Position numbers and translations under genes: made by a program. DNA of 10,637 nt from an uncultured Lachnospiraceae bacterium (GTDB lineage Bacteria; Bacillota; Clostridia; Lachnospirales; Lachnospiraceae): contig CAJOQO010000063.1 in assembly GCA_905236545.1 (NCBI GenBank), forward strand, positions 1-10,637, read 5' to 3'. Positions 1-6,103 of the stretch are shown in pieces (positions within the stretch are counted from its first letter, which is position 1; each line of letters starts with the position of its first letter). The notes under the pieces are model-generated. The model searched no databases. It had not been told where the DNA came from and saw nothing but the letters and a program-made list of their open reading frames with translations.

Positions 1-486
1 GACTTTACAGCGGTAATGCGCCGGATCCTCCATCCCGAGAATCGGATGCACTTCATCCGCCAGAGATCCGAGAAGCTGCTTTAATGTATGGTTTTTCCGC
101 CGAAGCTGAGCCTCATAGTTCATTTCCGCCAGGTCGCAGCCACCGCACCTTCCGGCGGCAGCGCATATGCCGGAGGTCGTTCCGGACGGTCGTTTCCCGA
201 AGGTCTTTCCGGACGATCGTTTCCCGTAGGTCTCTCCGGACGGTCGTTTTCCGGATGTCTTTCCGGACGGTCGTTTTCCGGATGGCATCTTCTGGTCTCC
301 CTGCGGCGCGGCTGATATCCTCCCGCTCTCCTTCGGGCTCTTTCTTCCGGATCCGGGCTGTACCCCACGTGTTCTCTTTTCCTCCGGCCCGGGCTGTACC
401 CTGCTCCGCCGCTCACCGGACGCCTTCCCCGTTCCATGCCGGGATGAAGCTTTCCTTTGCGGTTCCGCCTTCCTGTATGAATCCAT
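1..486 (-). CDS. rlmD: TrmA/RlmD-type 23S rRNA (uracil-5-)-methyltransferase, N-terminal part (runs off left edge)
   Basis: The frame is open for 162 codons from the window edge up to an ATG at 484-486, which has GGAG six bases upstream. Residues from about 120 on read CAAAGRCGGCDLAEMNYEAQ, the Fe-S cysteine signature (C-X5-C-X2-C) followed by the YEAQL segment of RlmD/RlmCD-type SAM-dependent methyltransferases; the last visible part (HPILGMEDPAHYRCKV) fits the family's GMxxPxxYRxKV motif. These enzymes methylate a uracil carbon in 23S rRNA. The catalytic methyltransferase domain lies outside the window. Instead of the usual N-terminal TRAM domain there is a tail of about 115 residues, rich in Arg, Lys, Gly, Ser and Pro, containing four 9-residue repeats. 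The first 74 bases overlap the end of the radical SAM gene in another frame. A second plausible start is the ATG at 286-288, with GGGAG eight bases upstream, which would remove the overlap and start directly before the repeats. The family call is firm, the exact RlmD/RlmCD subtype is not. Confidence 0.82.
   Translation of the reverse strand, partial: MDSYRKAEPQRKASSRHGTGKASGERRSRVQPGPEEKRTRGVQPGSGRKSPKESGRISAAPQGDQKMPSGKRPSGKTSGKRPSGETYGKRSSGKTFGKRPSGTTSGICAAAGRCGGCDLAEMNYEAQLRRKNHTLKQLLGSLADEVHPILGMEDPAHYRCKV
175..282 (-). repeat. Four tandem 27-bp repeats encoding a basic (S/Y/F)GKRPSGxT motif
   Basis: Read in the methyltransferase frame, the four units are SGKRPSGKT, SGKRPSGET, YGKRSSGKT and FGKRPSGTT. 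The DNA units are clearly related (TCCGGAAAACGACCG and variants), so this is recent tandem duplication inside the coding tail. Being a multiple of three, unit gain or loss would keep the frame. The peptide is basic and low-complexity, so a disordered RNA-contacting arm is a reasonable inference. Confidence 0.85.
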
Positions 487-1378
487 TTTTCACTCCAATC
501 TGTATCGCATAATCTGTCAGCCTGTCATATTCCCTGCGCGTTGTCCTGCGGCTCAGGAGAGGCAGTCCGCTCACCGCCGGCATCGGCGTGTACTGATTCA
601 TGATGCTGAGGAAGATCGAATCTCCATACGTACCGTGCAGATATGCCAGGATTTCTTTTGCTTCCGACACATGTCCCGGAAGGAGAAGATGCCGGACGAT
701 CACGCCCTTTTTGATCAGCTGCCCGCCATCCGCCTCATAAAACACGCATTCCCCGGCCTGCCGGACCATCTCCGCGATCGCGTCCCGGGCAATCTCCGGA
801 TAATCCGGCGCGCGAGAATACATCCGTGCCGTCTCTGCCGACCAGTATTTGCAGTCCGGCAGATATACATCTACGAGTCCCTCCAGAAGCCGGAGGGAAG
901 ATACCTTCTCATAACCTCCGGAATTATAGACGACCGGGATGCGCAGGCCCCTCTTCTTCGCGATTCTCAGTGCAGCGGCTGTCTGTGGGATATAATGCGA
1001 GGCCGTCACGAGATTGATGTTATTCGCGCCCTCCCCCTGAAGGCGAAGGAAGATCCCGGCAAGCTCATCAATGGACACGCCGGTTCCCGGCAAAAAGGAT
1101 CCGTCCCTGACTCCCGAGATCGCGGCGTTCTGGCAGTAGATACAGCCAAGGCTGCAGCCGGAATAGAAAACCGCGCCGGAGCCTGATCTGCCGGAAATGC
1201 ATGGTTCCTCCCACAGATGCAGCGCGGCGCGGGCGAGGATCACCTTCCCGGGTGCCCGGCAGAAGCCGGGCCGGCCGGACGTCCGGTCAGCGCCGCACTC
1301 CCTCGGGCAGATCCTGCAGTTTTTCATCTGATCCAATGGCTTCCCTCCTCCGCTTTCTGTCAGCTCCGCCGCCGGCAT
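413..1378 (-). CDS. Radical SAM protein of the PflX / COG1313 type (pyruvate formate-lyase activating enzyme-like)
   Basis: A 321-residue protein with the radical SAM cluster motif CSLGCIYC (Cys75, Cys79, Cys82; CxxxCxxC) that binds a 4Fe-4S cluster and cleaves S-adenosylmethionine. The N-terminus has a second cysteine set (Cys21, Cys24, Cys28, Cys40) in the pattern CxxCPRxCGxxR...GFC typical of COG1313. Later family-like segments include NLVTASHY, VYLPDCKYW, LLLPGHVSEAKEIL and SIMNQYTPMP. The family is annotated as activase-like, but the substrate is unknown and no glycyl-radical enzyme gene is visible nearby. The start is uncertain: the ATG at 1378 has only AGGA eight bases upstream; a TTG at 1336 has GGAGG at seven bases; the ATG at 1327 directly precedes the first cysteine motif. 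The 3' end overlaps the methyltransferase gene by 74 bases if that gene starts at 486, suggesting co-transcription. It is preceded by a candidate structured leader RNA with its own terminator. Confidence 0.88.
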   Translation of the reverse strand: MPAAELTESGGGKPLDQMKNCRICPRECGADRTSGRPGFCRAPGKVILARAALHLWEEPCISGRSGSGAVFYSGCSLGCIYCQNAAISGVRDGSFLPGTGVSIDELAGIFLRLQGEGANNINLVTASHYIPQTAAALRIAKKRGLRIPVVYNSGGYEKVSSLRLLEGLVDVYLPDCKYWSAETARMYSRAPDYPEIARDAIAEMVRQAGECVFYEADGGQLIKKGVIVRHLLLPGHVSEAKEILAYLHGTYGDSIFLSIMNQYTPMPAVSGLPLLSRRTTRREYDRLTDYAIQIGVKNGFIQEGGTAKESFIPAWNGEGVR

Positions 1379-1402
1379 GGGCAGTTCCTACATCCCTCCG
1401 GG

Positions 1403-1437
1403 AGATTAATAAAGGCGCTGTCCAAAGACAACGCCTT
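1403..1437 (-). terminator. Rho-independent terminator candidate just before the radical SAM gene
   Basis: On the minus strand AAGGCGUUGUC (1437-1427) pairs with GACAGCGCCUU (1422-1412) across a four-base UUUG loop. All eleven positions pair if one U-G wobble is counted, and UAUUAAU follows. Its 5' arm is also the 3' strand of the long closing helix of the upstream RNA candidate, so the two structures exclude one another. It sits about 25 bases before the first possible start of the radical SAM gene, so it could end a separate RNA or act as an attenuator. Confidence 0.55.
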
Positions 1438-1620
1438 CCAATCATGTATCGATTCTCCCACCGCGGAGTTTCTATACATCAATAAAATATCCCATTCCAC
1501 CGAAAAAAGCAATACTCTTTTCCATAAAAGCCGCCGACAAATGAATGCCGGCGGATGTCCGCTCCGTGGTGGGTTTTATGTACGGGTGGGTTAAAGCCAT
1601 CAGTAATCGGAACAGACGTT
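1405..1620 (-). ncRNA. Candidate structured RNA (6S-like topology, or a riboswitch-type leader)
   Basis: Read on the minus strand from the predicted start near 1620, nested helices can be drawn. P1 pairs nt 1-17 with nt 177-191: AACGUC with GGCGUU, UUCC with GGAA, then GAUUA with UGAUU, one two-base bulge and three wobbles. P2 pairs CCCACCACGGAG (1573-1562) with CUCCGCGGUGGG (1468-1457), 11 of 12 positions. Inside P2 lie a GC-rich hairpin (1554-1531, about nine pairs) and a weaker GAAAAG/CUUUUUU hairpin (about 1522-1502). P1 begins almost exactly at the transcription start predicted from the promoter, and P1 and P2 enclose an asymmetric bubble. Closing stem, large bubble and GC-rich inner stem in about 190 nt resembles 6S RNA. 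P1 overlapping a terminator arm instead resembles a ligand-controlled leader. I recognise no conserved core of a known class. Confidence 0.45.
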
Positions 1621-1625
1621 AAAAC

Positions 1626-1652
1626 TTTATACGATTAAGGCCTTCAAGTCAA
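1626..1652 (-). promoter_or_regulatory. Sigma-A-type promoter for the structured RNA / radical SAM transcript
   Basis: On the minus strand TTGACT (1652-1647) is followed 15 bases later by TATAAA (1631-1626); each matches consensus at five of six positions. The spacer is short; an alternative -10, TAAAGT, gives a spacing of 17. Transcription would start near 1619-1620, exactly where the long RNA helix begins, and the site lies directly after the operon terminator candidate. Confidence 0.5.
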
Positions 1653-1663
1653 CCTGATTCCGC

Positions 1664-1705
1664 AAAAAAGAGGTTTCGACATAAAAAGTTTACATTTATC
1701 AACCT
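1664..1705 (-). terminator. Terminator candidate of the ilvB-ilvN-yfbR-diguanylate cyclase unit
   Basis: About 30 bases after the cyclase stop codon, the minus strand has AGGUU (1705-1701) pairing with AACCU (1675-1671), with an inner AUAAA/UUUAU pair, followed at once by C and six U (1669-1664). The stem is AU-rich and interrupted, so its strength is uncertain, but its place and U-tract suit the end of the operon. Confidence 0.42.
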
Positions 1706-1735
1706 GTGCATTTTTCCTGTCTGTCTTTCCCTTTT

Positions 1736-3178
1736 TCACTCATTCAGCGTAAAGTCATGGCTCATTTCAGGCCCATCCCTTTTGGGCGTTTTCATCAGCG
1801 TCGAGCCGGAATCATCGAAGATCGTGAAACGATCCTTCCCGTTCCCCTTTGATGTATACAGCGCCTGATCCGCCCGCCGGATCATGTCCTCCGCGGTTGG
1901 TGTCTCCACGCATCTCCTTGCTCCGCCGATGCTGCAGGTGACATACTGTCCGGTATTGCCTGCGGGGATCTTCCGGATCTTTCTCTGGAACTGTGAGGCC
2001 TTCACGGAGAAATCAGGAATCGAGATATCCCCGGTCATATACACGATAAACTCGTCCCCGCCATAACGGCCCAGAATATCATACCTGCGGAAGGTCGTGC
2101 GCATGGCATTGGCAACTTCTACCAGAACCTCGTCTCCCGCCAGATGACCTGCCGTATCATTCACGGTCTTGAAATTATCAACATCGATCAGAAGCAGGAC
2201 ACCGCCTTCCTCTGTTTTCAATGACTCATTGATCGCCTCCTCGGACGACGTATGATTGAGCAGACCGGTCATCTTGTCATGCTTTGCATCCGAGCGAAGC
2301 TTCTTCATGGCATCCTCACGGTTCTCCTTTCGGAACTCAAGGATCCAGCTCAGAAGCAGCGCACCGGCCAGTACAAGCAAAACCGTCAGAAGGATCCCGC
2401 CGACGCTGACCCAGCCGCTGGCCGGGCGGATCCCGAGGATCCATTTCGTGCCGTCCGCGTCAAAGCTTATCTCCGCCAGGCCCCGGAGTCCTTTTTTGCT
2501 CTCCGCGATCCGTGTCTTCTTCCCGTTCTGTTTGTCGACATAGCTCAGGCAGAAATCATACCCCTGCCCGGTAAGACGGTTCAGCGCAAACGGATACAGC
2601 GCATCGGGAAGAGACATAACGACACAGATCTCTGCCCGGGATGAGCCATGCTCCGGTGCGGCCGGCATGCAGAAGCCCTGCAGGAAGCCATGTCCCTTCA
2701 CAAAAGAGGGGCCGAAGATCAGCATCTGGCCGGCTTCTTCCGGCTTCTCCGGCTCCGTTCCCCAGATCTGCGCAGGAGTCTTCCCCCTCAGATCTGAGCT
2801 GTCTGACTCCGGATATCCCAGCGCCACGGTTTCCCCGGCGATCAGCAGGATGCTGTCCATATCGTCCGGATCATACAGCGCCGATGCAATCTTCCCGAAC
2901 GTATCCCGGTACTTTTCCGCTTTTCCCGGGTCTGAAAGGGCTTTCTTCGCCTCATCACCGGACGCGTCAAGCCACGCGGCTGCGATACCCGCGTATTTCC
3001 TGATTCCATTCATCCGGTCCTGAACATCCTCCGCGATGGCCTGCGCGATGCGCTTCGCATTCCGGATCCGTCCTGACCGCATATTCACCCAATAGGCACA
3101 GCCCAGCGCAGCCAGGATGGCAAGACAGATCAAAAACCTGATAAGCAGTGCGCGTCGGTTCATTTTTTGTGATTTCAT
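1736..3178 (-). CDS. Membrane-anchored diguanylate cyclase (GGDEF) with an extracytoplasmic sensor region
   Basis: A 480-residue protein that should make cyclic di-GMP from two GTP at the membrane. Residues about 12-30 form a first hydrophobic segment, 31-256 an extracytoplasmic sensor-like region without a domain I can name (Cache-like size and position), and 257-281 a second membrane segment. The GGDEF domain covers about 295-455: it starts with DKMTGLLNH, has IDVDNFKTVND for metal and substrate binding, and carries the intact signature RYGGDEF (373-377). The product-inhibition I-site RxxD is present as Arg364-Arg-Tyr-Asp367, so the enzyme should be active and feedback-inhibited. It starts with ATG in an ATGA overlap with the stop of the upstream yfbR-like gene, with TGGGG seven bases upstream, implying translational coupling. 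It is the last gene of the ilv unit. A start at Met6 is also possible. Confidence 0.93.
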   Translation of the reverse strand: MKSQKMNRRALLIRFLICLAILAALGCAYWVNMRSGRIRNAKRIAQAIAEDVQDRMNGIRKYAGIAAAWLDASGDEAKKALSDPGKAEKYRDTFGKIASALYDPDDMDSILLIAGETVALGYPESDSSDLRGKTPAQIWGTEPEKPEEAGQMLIFGPSFVKGHGFLQGFCMPAAPEHGSSRAEICVVMSLPDALYPFALNRLTGQGYDFCLSYVDKQNGKKTRIAESKKGLRGLAEISFDADGTKWILGIRPASGWVSVGGILLTVLLVLAGALLLSWILEFRKENREDAMKKLRSDAKHDKMTGLLNHTSSEEAINESLKTEEGGVLLLIDVDNFKTVNDTAGHLAGDEVLVEVANAMRTTFRRYDILGRYGGDEFIVYMTGDISIPDFSVKASQFQRKIRKIPAGNTGQYVTCSIGGARRCVETPTAEDMIRRADQALYTSKGNGKDRFTIFDDSGSTLMKTPKRDGPEMSHDFTLNE

Positions 3179-3774
3179 TGCAAAACCCCAGTCTGAATCT
3201 CATCCAGCGTTTTCTCATATGCCGGGAGAAACTCCTCAAGAAAAGTCTCCACCTCCTCCAGATGTAACTCATGCAGGCTCTCTAAGGTGATCCCTTCCGC
3301 AATCTCAAACTCTCTGTTTCCGGCCTTCCGCTCCTCTACACATTTGATATAGGCGCTCAGTTTGTCCGCTCCCTTCACCAGCAGTTTTTCCTCTGCATAT
3401 TCCTCTCCCGGCTCCAGAATATGCAGATACTGTTCGTGAAGATCCCCGGGAAGAAGCGACAGAAGCCTTCTGTTCGCGTCATGCTCGATGTCCTTATAGG
3501 CGGTGCGGATCTGCCGGTTGAAATACTTTACCGGCGTTGGCATGTCGCCGGTCAGAATCTCGGATACATCATGAAACATCCCGATCACCGCCGCCCGGTC
3601 CGGATCCAGCTTCTTTCCAAACCGTTCATTGCCGATCACGCACAGTGCATGGGCAAGCATGCCGACCTCGAGCGAATGCTCGGCAAGATTCTCATCCGAA
3701 GAGTTGCGCATCAGCGCCCACCGGTCGATCCACTTCAGCCGCGCCATCATCGCGAAAAATCCATAGTTTTCCAT
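3175..3774 (-). CDS. yfbR: YfbR-type HD-domain 5'-deoxynucleotidase
   Basis: The 199-residue product has the same length as E. coli YfbR and matches its motifs in order. YfbR removes phosphate from deoxyribonucleoside 5'-monophosphates using a divalent metal. The start at 3774 puts the metal ligands at the E. coli numbers: His33 (AEHS), His68-Asp69 (MFHDVSE) and Asp137 (KGADKLSAY). RW at 18-19, Glu72 and the GDMPTPVKYF segment are also conserved. An in-frame ATG at 3831 would add 19 residues, but it lies inside ilvN and breaks the length agreement, whereas the ATG at 3774 has AAGGG eight bases upstream. The start is four bases after the ilvN stop and the stop overlaps the cyclase start, so it is an internal operon gene. 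A nucleotidase with ilvBN is a contextual oddity; no metabolic link is visible in the sequence. Confidence 0.93.
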   Translation of the reverse strand: MENYGFFAMMARLKWIDRWALMRNSSDENLAEHSLEVGMLAHALCVIGNERFGKKLDPDRAAVIGMFHDVSEILTGDMPTPVKYFNRQIRTAYKDIEHDANRRLLSLLPGDLHEQYLHILEPGEEYAEEKLLVKGADKLSAYIKCVEERKAGNREFEIAEGITLESLHELHLEEVETFLEEFLPAYEKTLDEIQTGVLQ

Positions 3775-3778
3775 CCTG

Positions 3779-4252
3779 TCATCCCTTTGCCATGGAGATC
3801 GTTCCCGTCCGCTGCACTTCAAGGATTCCAAAGCTCTTCAGAAGCTCAAGGAATTCCCTGACAACATCCGGGGTGTTGTGAATCTCGATCATGATTGACT
3901 TCGCGCTGATGTGCATGATCTTCGCCCCCATAACGCTGCACAGCTCGATCAGCGAGGACCTGGTCTGCGCCGTATAGGATACCTTGATCAGCATCATCTC
4001 CAGCGAAACGGCCTTCGCCTCCTCCAGCCGCCGCACCTTGATGACATCCAGCTTCTTGTTCAGGTGTTTCTCGATCTGGTCGATCGTCCTCTGATCGGCG
4101 GTTGACACGATGGTCATGCTGGAAATGTCGTGTTTGTCGGTCTCCCCCACTGCCAGTGAATCGATATTGAATCCACGCCGGGAAAACAGACCGGCGATCT
4201 GGGAAAGGACACCGTCTTTATTTTCTACCAGAACAGAAAAGATTCCCTTCAT
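3779..4252 (-). CDS. ilvN: Acetolactate synthase small (regulatory) subunit
   Basis: A 157-residue protein with an N-terminal ACT domain (about residues 1-75, beginning MKGIFSVLVENKDGVLSQIA) and a C-terminal IlvN/IlvH domain (about 83-157, beginning EMMLIKVSYTAQTRSSLIEL). It binds the catalytic subunit encoded upstream, stimulates it and passes on feedback inhibition. Asn11, Gly14 and Asn29, positions known from E. coli IlvH to matter for valine sensitivity, are all present, so valine inhibition is likely. The start at 4252 has AAAGGAGG at suitable spacing and lies 13 bases after the ilvB stop. The frame stays open further upstream to an ATG at 4498, but that part is only a shadow of ilvB. 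The length is normal for the family. Confidence 0.96.
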   Translation of the reverse strand: MKGIFSVLVENKDGVLSQIAGLFSRRGFNIDSLAVGETDKHDISSMTIVSTADQRTIDQIEKHLNKKLDVIKVRRLEEAKAVSLEMMLIKVSYTAQTRSSLIELCSVMGAKIMHISAKSIMIEIHNTPDVVREFLELLKSFGILEVQRTGTISMAKG

Positions 4253-4265
4253 GATGTCCCTCCTT

Positions 4266-5891
4266 TCATTTCGTATTGTTGGCGCTGTCGATATCACAGA
4301 CCATGATTGCCGCCTTCGGACAGGCCAGGAACCGGTCAAGCTCCTCCTCCAGCGTGTCATTGGAATCCGAATGGAAATACGCCATGTCATACGCCCCGGC
4401 AAGCTTGTCAAAATGCGGGTATGCATACAGCTGTACGCCGGAGTAGTGCCCTTCGTAAACCTTCTCCTGATGCTCGCGGACCAGGCCAAGGTATTCATTT
4501 CTCAGAACCAGGATCTTCACGGCGACCTTATTGACCGCGATGGTGGCGAGCTCAAACATGGACATCTGGAAGGCTCCGTCCCCACAGACCGCGACGACCT
4601 GGCGGGATGGCTCCGCCAGCTTCGCGCCGATCGCTGCCGGAATCGAATAACCCATCGTCCCCATTCCGCCTGTCGTCAGGAAGCGTCCGTTCTTCATCAC
4701 GTAGTTGTCGGCGGACCACAGCTGGTTCTGTCCCACGTCCGCCACATAGACCGCATCGTCATCCATCTTTTCAGAGAGCGTCTGTACGAGCGTCATGGGG
4801 TTCACAAGCCTGTCGCTGAACACTCTGTGGTCAACGGTCGTGTGCTTGAAGTTCTCCAGCTCCTCCAGCCATTCCTTCGTATCCACGTGGATCTGAGCGT
4901 CAAGCAGGGCGCCGAAGATATGACGGATATCACCAACCAGCGGTATCGTCGGGCCAAGCATCTTTCCGATCTCGGCGGAATCAATGTCAATATGAATCAC
5001 CGTCAGCCTTCTCTCCAGCTTCTCCGGCTTCGGAACCGCGCGGTCCGCAACCCTCGCGCCGACGATCATGAGGAGATCCGCATTCGCGACTGCTTTATTC
5101 GCATAGGGCTTTCCATTGTTTCCAAGCATGCCGAAGTAGAGCGGATGTGCCTTCGCAACCGTTCCGATGCCCATCATCGTCGAAACCAGCGGAATCCGGT
5201 TCTTCTCGCAGAATGCGCGGATCACCTCTTCCCCGTTCCCCAGAATCACGCCGCCTCCCGCGCAGATAAGCGGCCTTTTCGCCCGGTTGATCGCTGCGAT
5301 CACCTTGGTCATCTGCTGGCCGTTGCCCATGACGCTGGGCTTGTATCCGCGCATCCTGATCTCCTCCGGGTAGCTGAAGGCCTTCGACAGCTCCATACGC
5401 TGTACATCGCACGGAATGTCGATCAGCACCGGACCCGTACGCCCGGTGGACGCGACGTGGAAGGCTTCCCTGAAAATACGCGGGATGTCATTAACATTCT
5501 TGACCAGGTAGCTGTACTTGACGAAAGACTCTGTCGCCCCCCTCATGTCTGCCTCCTGAAAGACATCATGCCCGAGCAGGCTGCTGTCAACCTGTCCGGT
5601 AATCGCAATCAGGGGGATACTGTCCGCGTTCGCCGTCGCCAAAGCGGTAATCAGGTTCGTTGCCCCGGGACCTGAGCTGGTCACACAGACTGCCGGCTTT
5701 CTGGTGATGCGCGCGTATCCGGAGGCGGCATGTCCCGCTGCCTGTTCCTGCCGGACCAGCACGTGTTCGATCTGCTGCCGGTTCTCGTAGAGCGCCTCAT
5801 AGAAGGGAGCGATCGCCACACCCGGAATTCCGAAGATCTTCGTAACTCCCTCCGCCTTCAGGCATTCCACCATCGCCTGTGCACCATTCAT
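4266..5891 (-). CDS. ilvB: Acetolactate (acetohydroxyacid) synthase large subunit, thiamine diphosphate-dependent
   Basis: A 541-residue catalytic subunit for the first common step of valine, leucine and isoleucine synthesis: pyruvate plus pyruvate or 2-oxobutyrate gives acetohydroxy acid and CO2. Domain order is normal: the pyrimidine-binding domain with catalytic Glu49 in RQEQAAGHAASGYAR, the central domain (about 190-340), and the pyrophosphate-binding domain with GDG at 437-439. The FQEAD segment (111-115) and Lys125 of the substrate channel are present. Two positions are unusual. The NN of the ThDP motif reads Arg464-Asn465, which keeps the likely metal-binding second Asn. The Trp of the usual LGMVxQWQ is replaced by His474 in LGLVREHQ. 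The C-terminus is slightly short. The start has GAGGAGG eight bases upstream. The ilvN gene follows, so this is a biosynthetic enzyme rather than catabolic AlsS, but a divergent one. Confidence 0.95.
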   Translation of the reverse strand: MNGAQAMVECLKAEGVTKIFGIPGVAIAPFYEALYENRQQIEHVLVRQEQAAGHAASGYARITRKPAVCVTSSGPGATNLITALATANADSIPLIAITGQVDSSLLGHDVFQEADMRGATESFVKYSYLVKNVNDIPRIFREAFHVASTGRTGPVLIDIPCDVQRMELSKAFSYPEEIRMRGYKPSVMGNGQQMTKVIAAINRAKRPLICAGGGVILGNGEEVIRAFCEKNRIPLVSTMMGIGTVAKAHPLYFGMLGNNGKPYANKAVANADLLMIVGARVADRAVPKPEKLERRLTVIHIDIDSAEIGKMLGPTIPLVGDIRHIFGALLDAQIHVDTKEWLEELENFKHTTVDHRVFSDRLVNPMTLVQTLSEKMDDDAVYVADVGQNQLWSADNYVMKNGRFLTTGGMGTMGYSIPAAIGAKLAEPSRQVVAVCGDGAFQMSMFELATIAVNKVAVKILVLRNEYLGLVREHQEKVYEGHYSGVQLYAYPHFDKLAGAYDMAYFHSDSNDTLEEELDRFLACPKAAIMVCDIDSANNTK

Positions 5892-5930
5892 ATTCCTGTC
5901 CTCCTCAGCTTTTCCATGTCATTTCGTCAA

Positions 5931-5960
5931 GTCTGCCGGCGGGAAAGCCCGCCGGCAGAC
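5931..5960. promoter_or_regulatory. Perfect 13-bp hairpin in the ilvB leader / glgA trailer
   Basis: GTCTGCCGGCGGG (5931-5943) and its exact reverse complement (5948-5960) flank a four-base loop AAAG. Neither strand has a U-tract right after the stem, so it is not a textbook terminator. On the minus strand it lies after glgA and about 40 bases before the ilvB start, where it could be an RNA-stability element, a weak terminator or part of ilv control. Confidence 0.6.
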
Positions 5961-5965
5961 GATAT

Positions 5966-5994
5966 TACTACAGTTTTCGGACTCTGTCCTGCCT
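5966..5994 (-). promoter_or_regulatory. Weak promoter candidate for ilvB
   Basis: On the minus strand AGGACA is followed after 17 bases by TAATAT, each matching consensus at four of six positions. Transcription would begin just before the 13-bp hairpin and about 65-70 bases ahead of ilvB. The call rests on position and spacing; readthrough from glgA is an equal possibility. Confidence 0.28.
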
Positions 5995-6103
5995 GATCCG
6001 TCTTAGCTGATCCGTCTTAGCTGATCCGTCTTACCCGATCCGTCTTACCCGATCCGTCTTACCCGATCCGTCTTACCCGATCTGTCTTACCGATCCATCT
6101 TAT
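5993..6103. repeat. 14-bp tandem repeat array (about eight units) starting at the glgA stop codon
   Basis: Units on the plus strand: two CTGATCCGTCTTAG, one CTGATCCGTCTTAC, three CCGATCCGTCTTAC, one CCGATCTGTCTTAC and a last degenerate unit of 13 bases that includes the glgA stop codon. On the glgA strand each unit contains TAA, and because 14 is not a multiple of three successive stops fall in all three frames. The pattern suggests slippage-driven expansion of the sequence at the end of glgA. There are no spacers, so it is not a CRISPR array. Confidence 0.9.

Noticed and set aside
120..437. A 105-codon minus-strand frame with repeated PENDRPER-like peptides
   Set aside because: It is the shifted frame of the methyltransferase tail; repeats of 27 bp look repetitive in every frame. 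Only the frame leading into the CxxxxxCxxC motif joins a known enzyme.
3775..3831. Longer N-terminus for the YfbR-like protein
   Set aside because: It would lie inside ilvN. The start at 3774 gives the exact family length and the same numbering of metal ligands as E. coli YfbR.
4110..5675. A 521-codon open frame on the plus strand
   Set aside because: It lies wholly antisense to ilvB and ilvN, whose protein motifs are unmistakable; its product shows no family features and is explained by codon-bias mirror effects.
5892..6099. T-box or leader-peptide attenuator for ilvB
   Set aside because: No T-box core sequence, no short peptide rich in Leu, Val or Ile codons, and no terminator with U-tract were found in the spacer.
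5993..6103. Possible CRISPR array
   Set aside because: The 14-bp units are directly adjacent with no spacers, and no cas genes are present.
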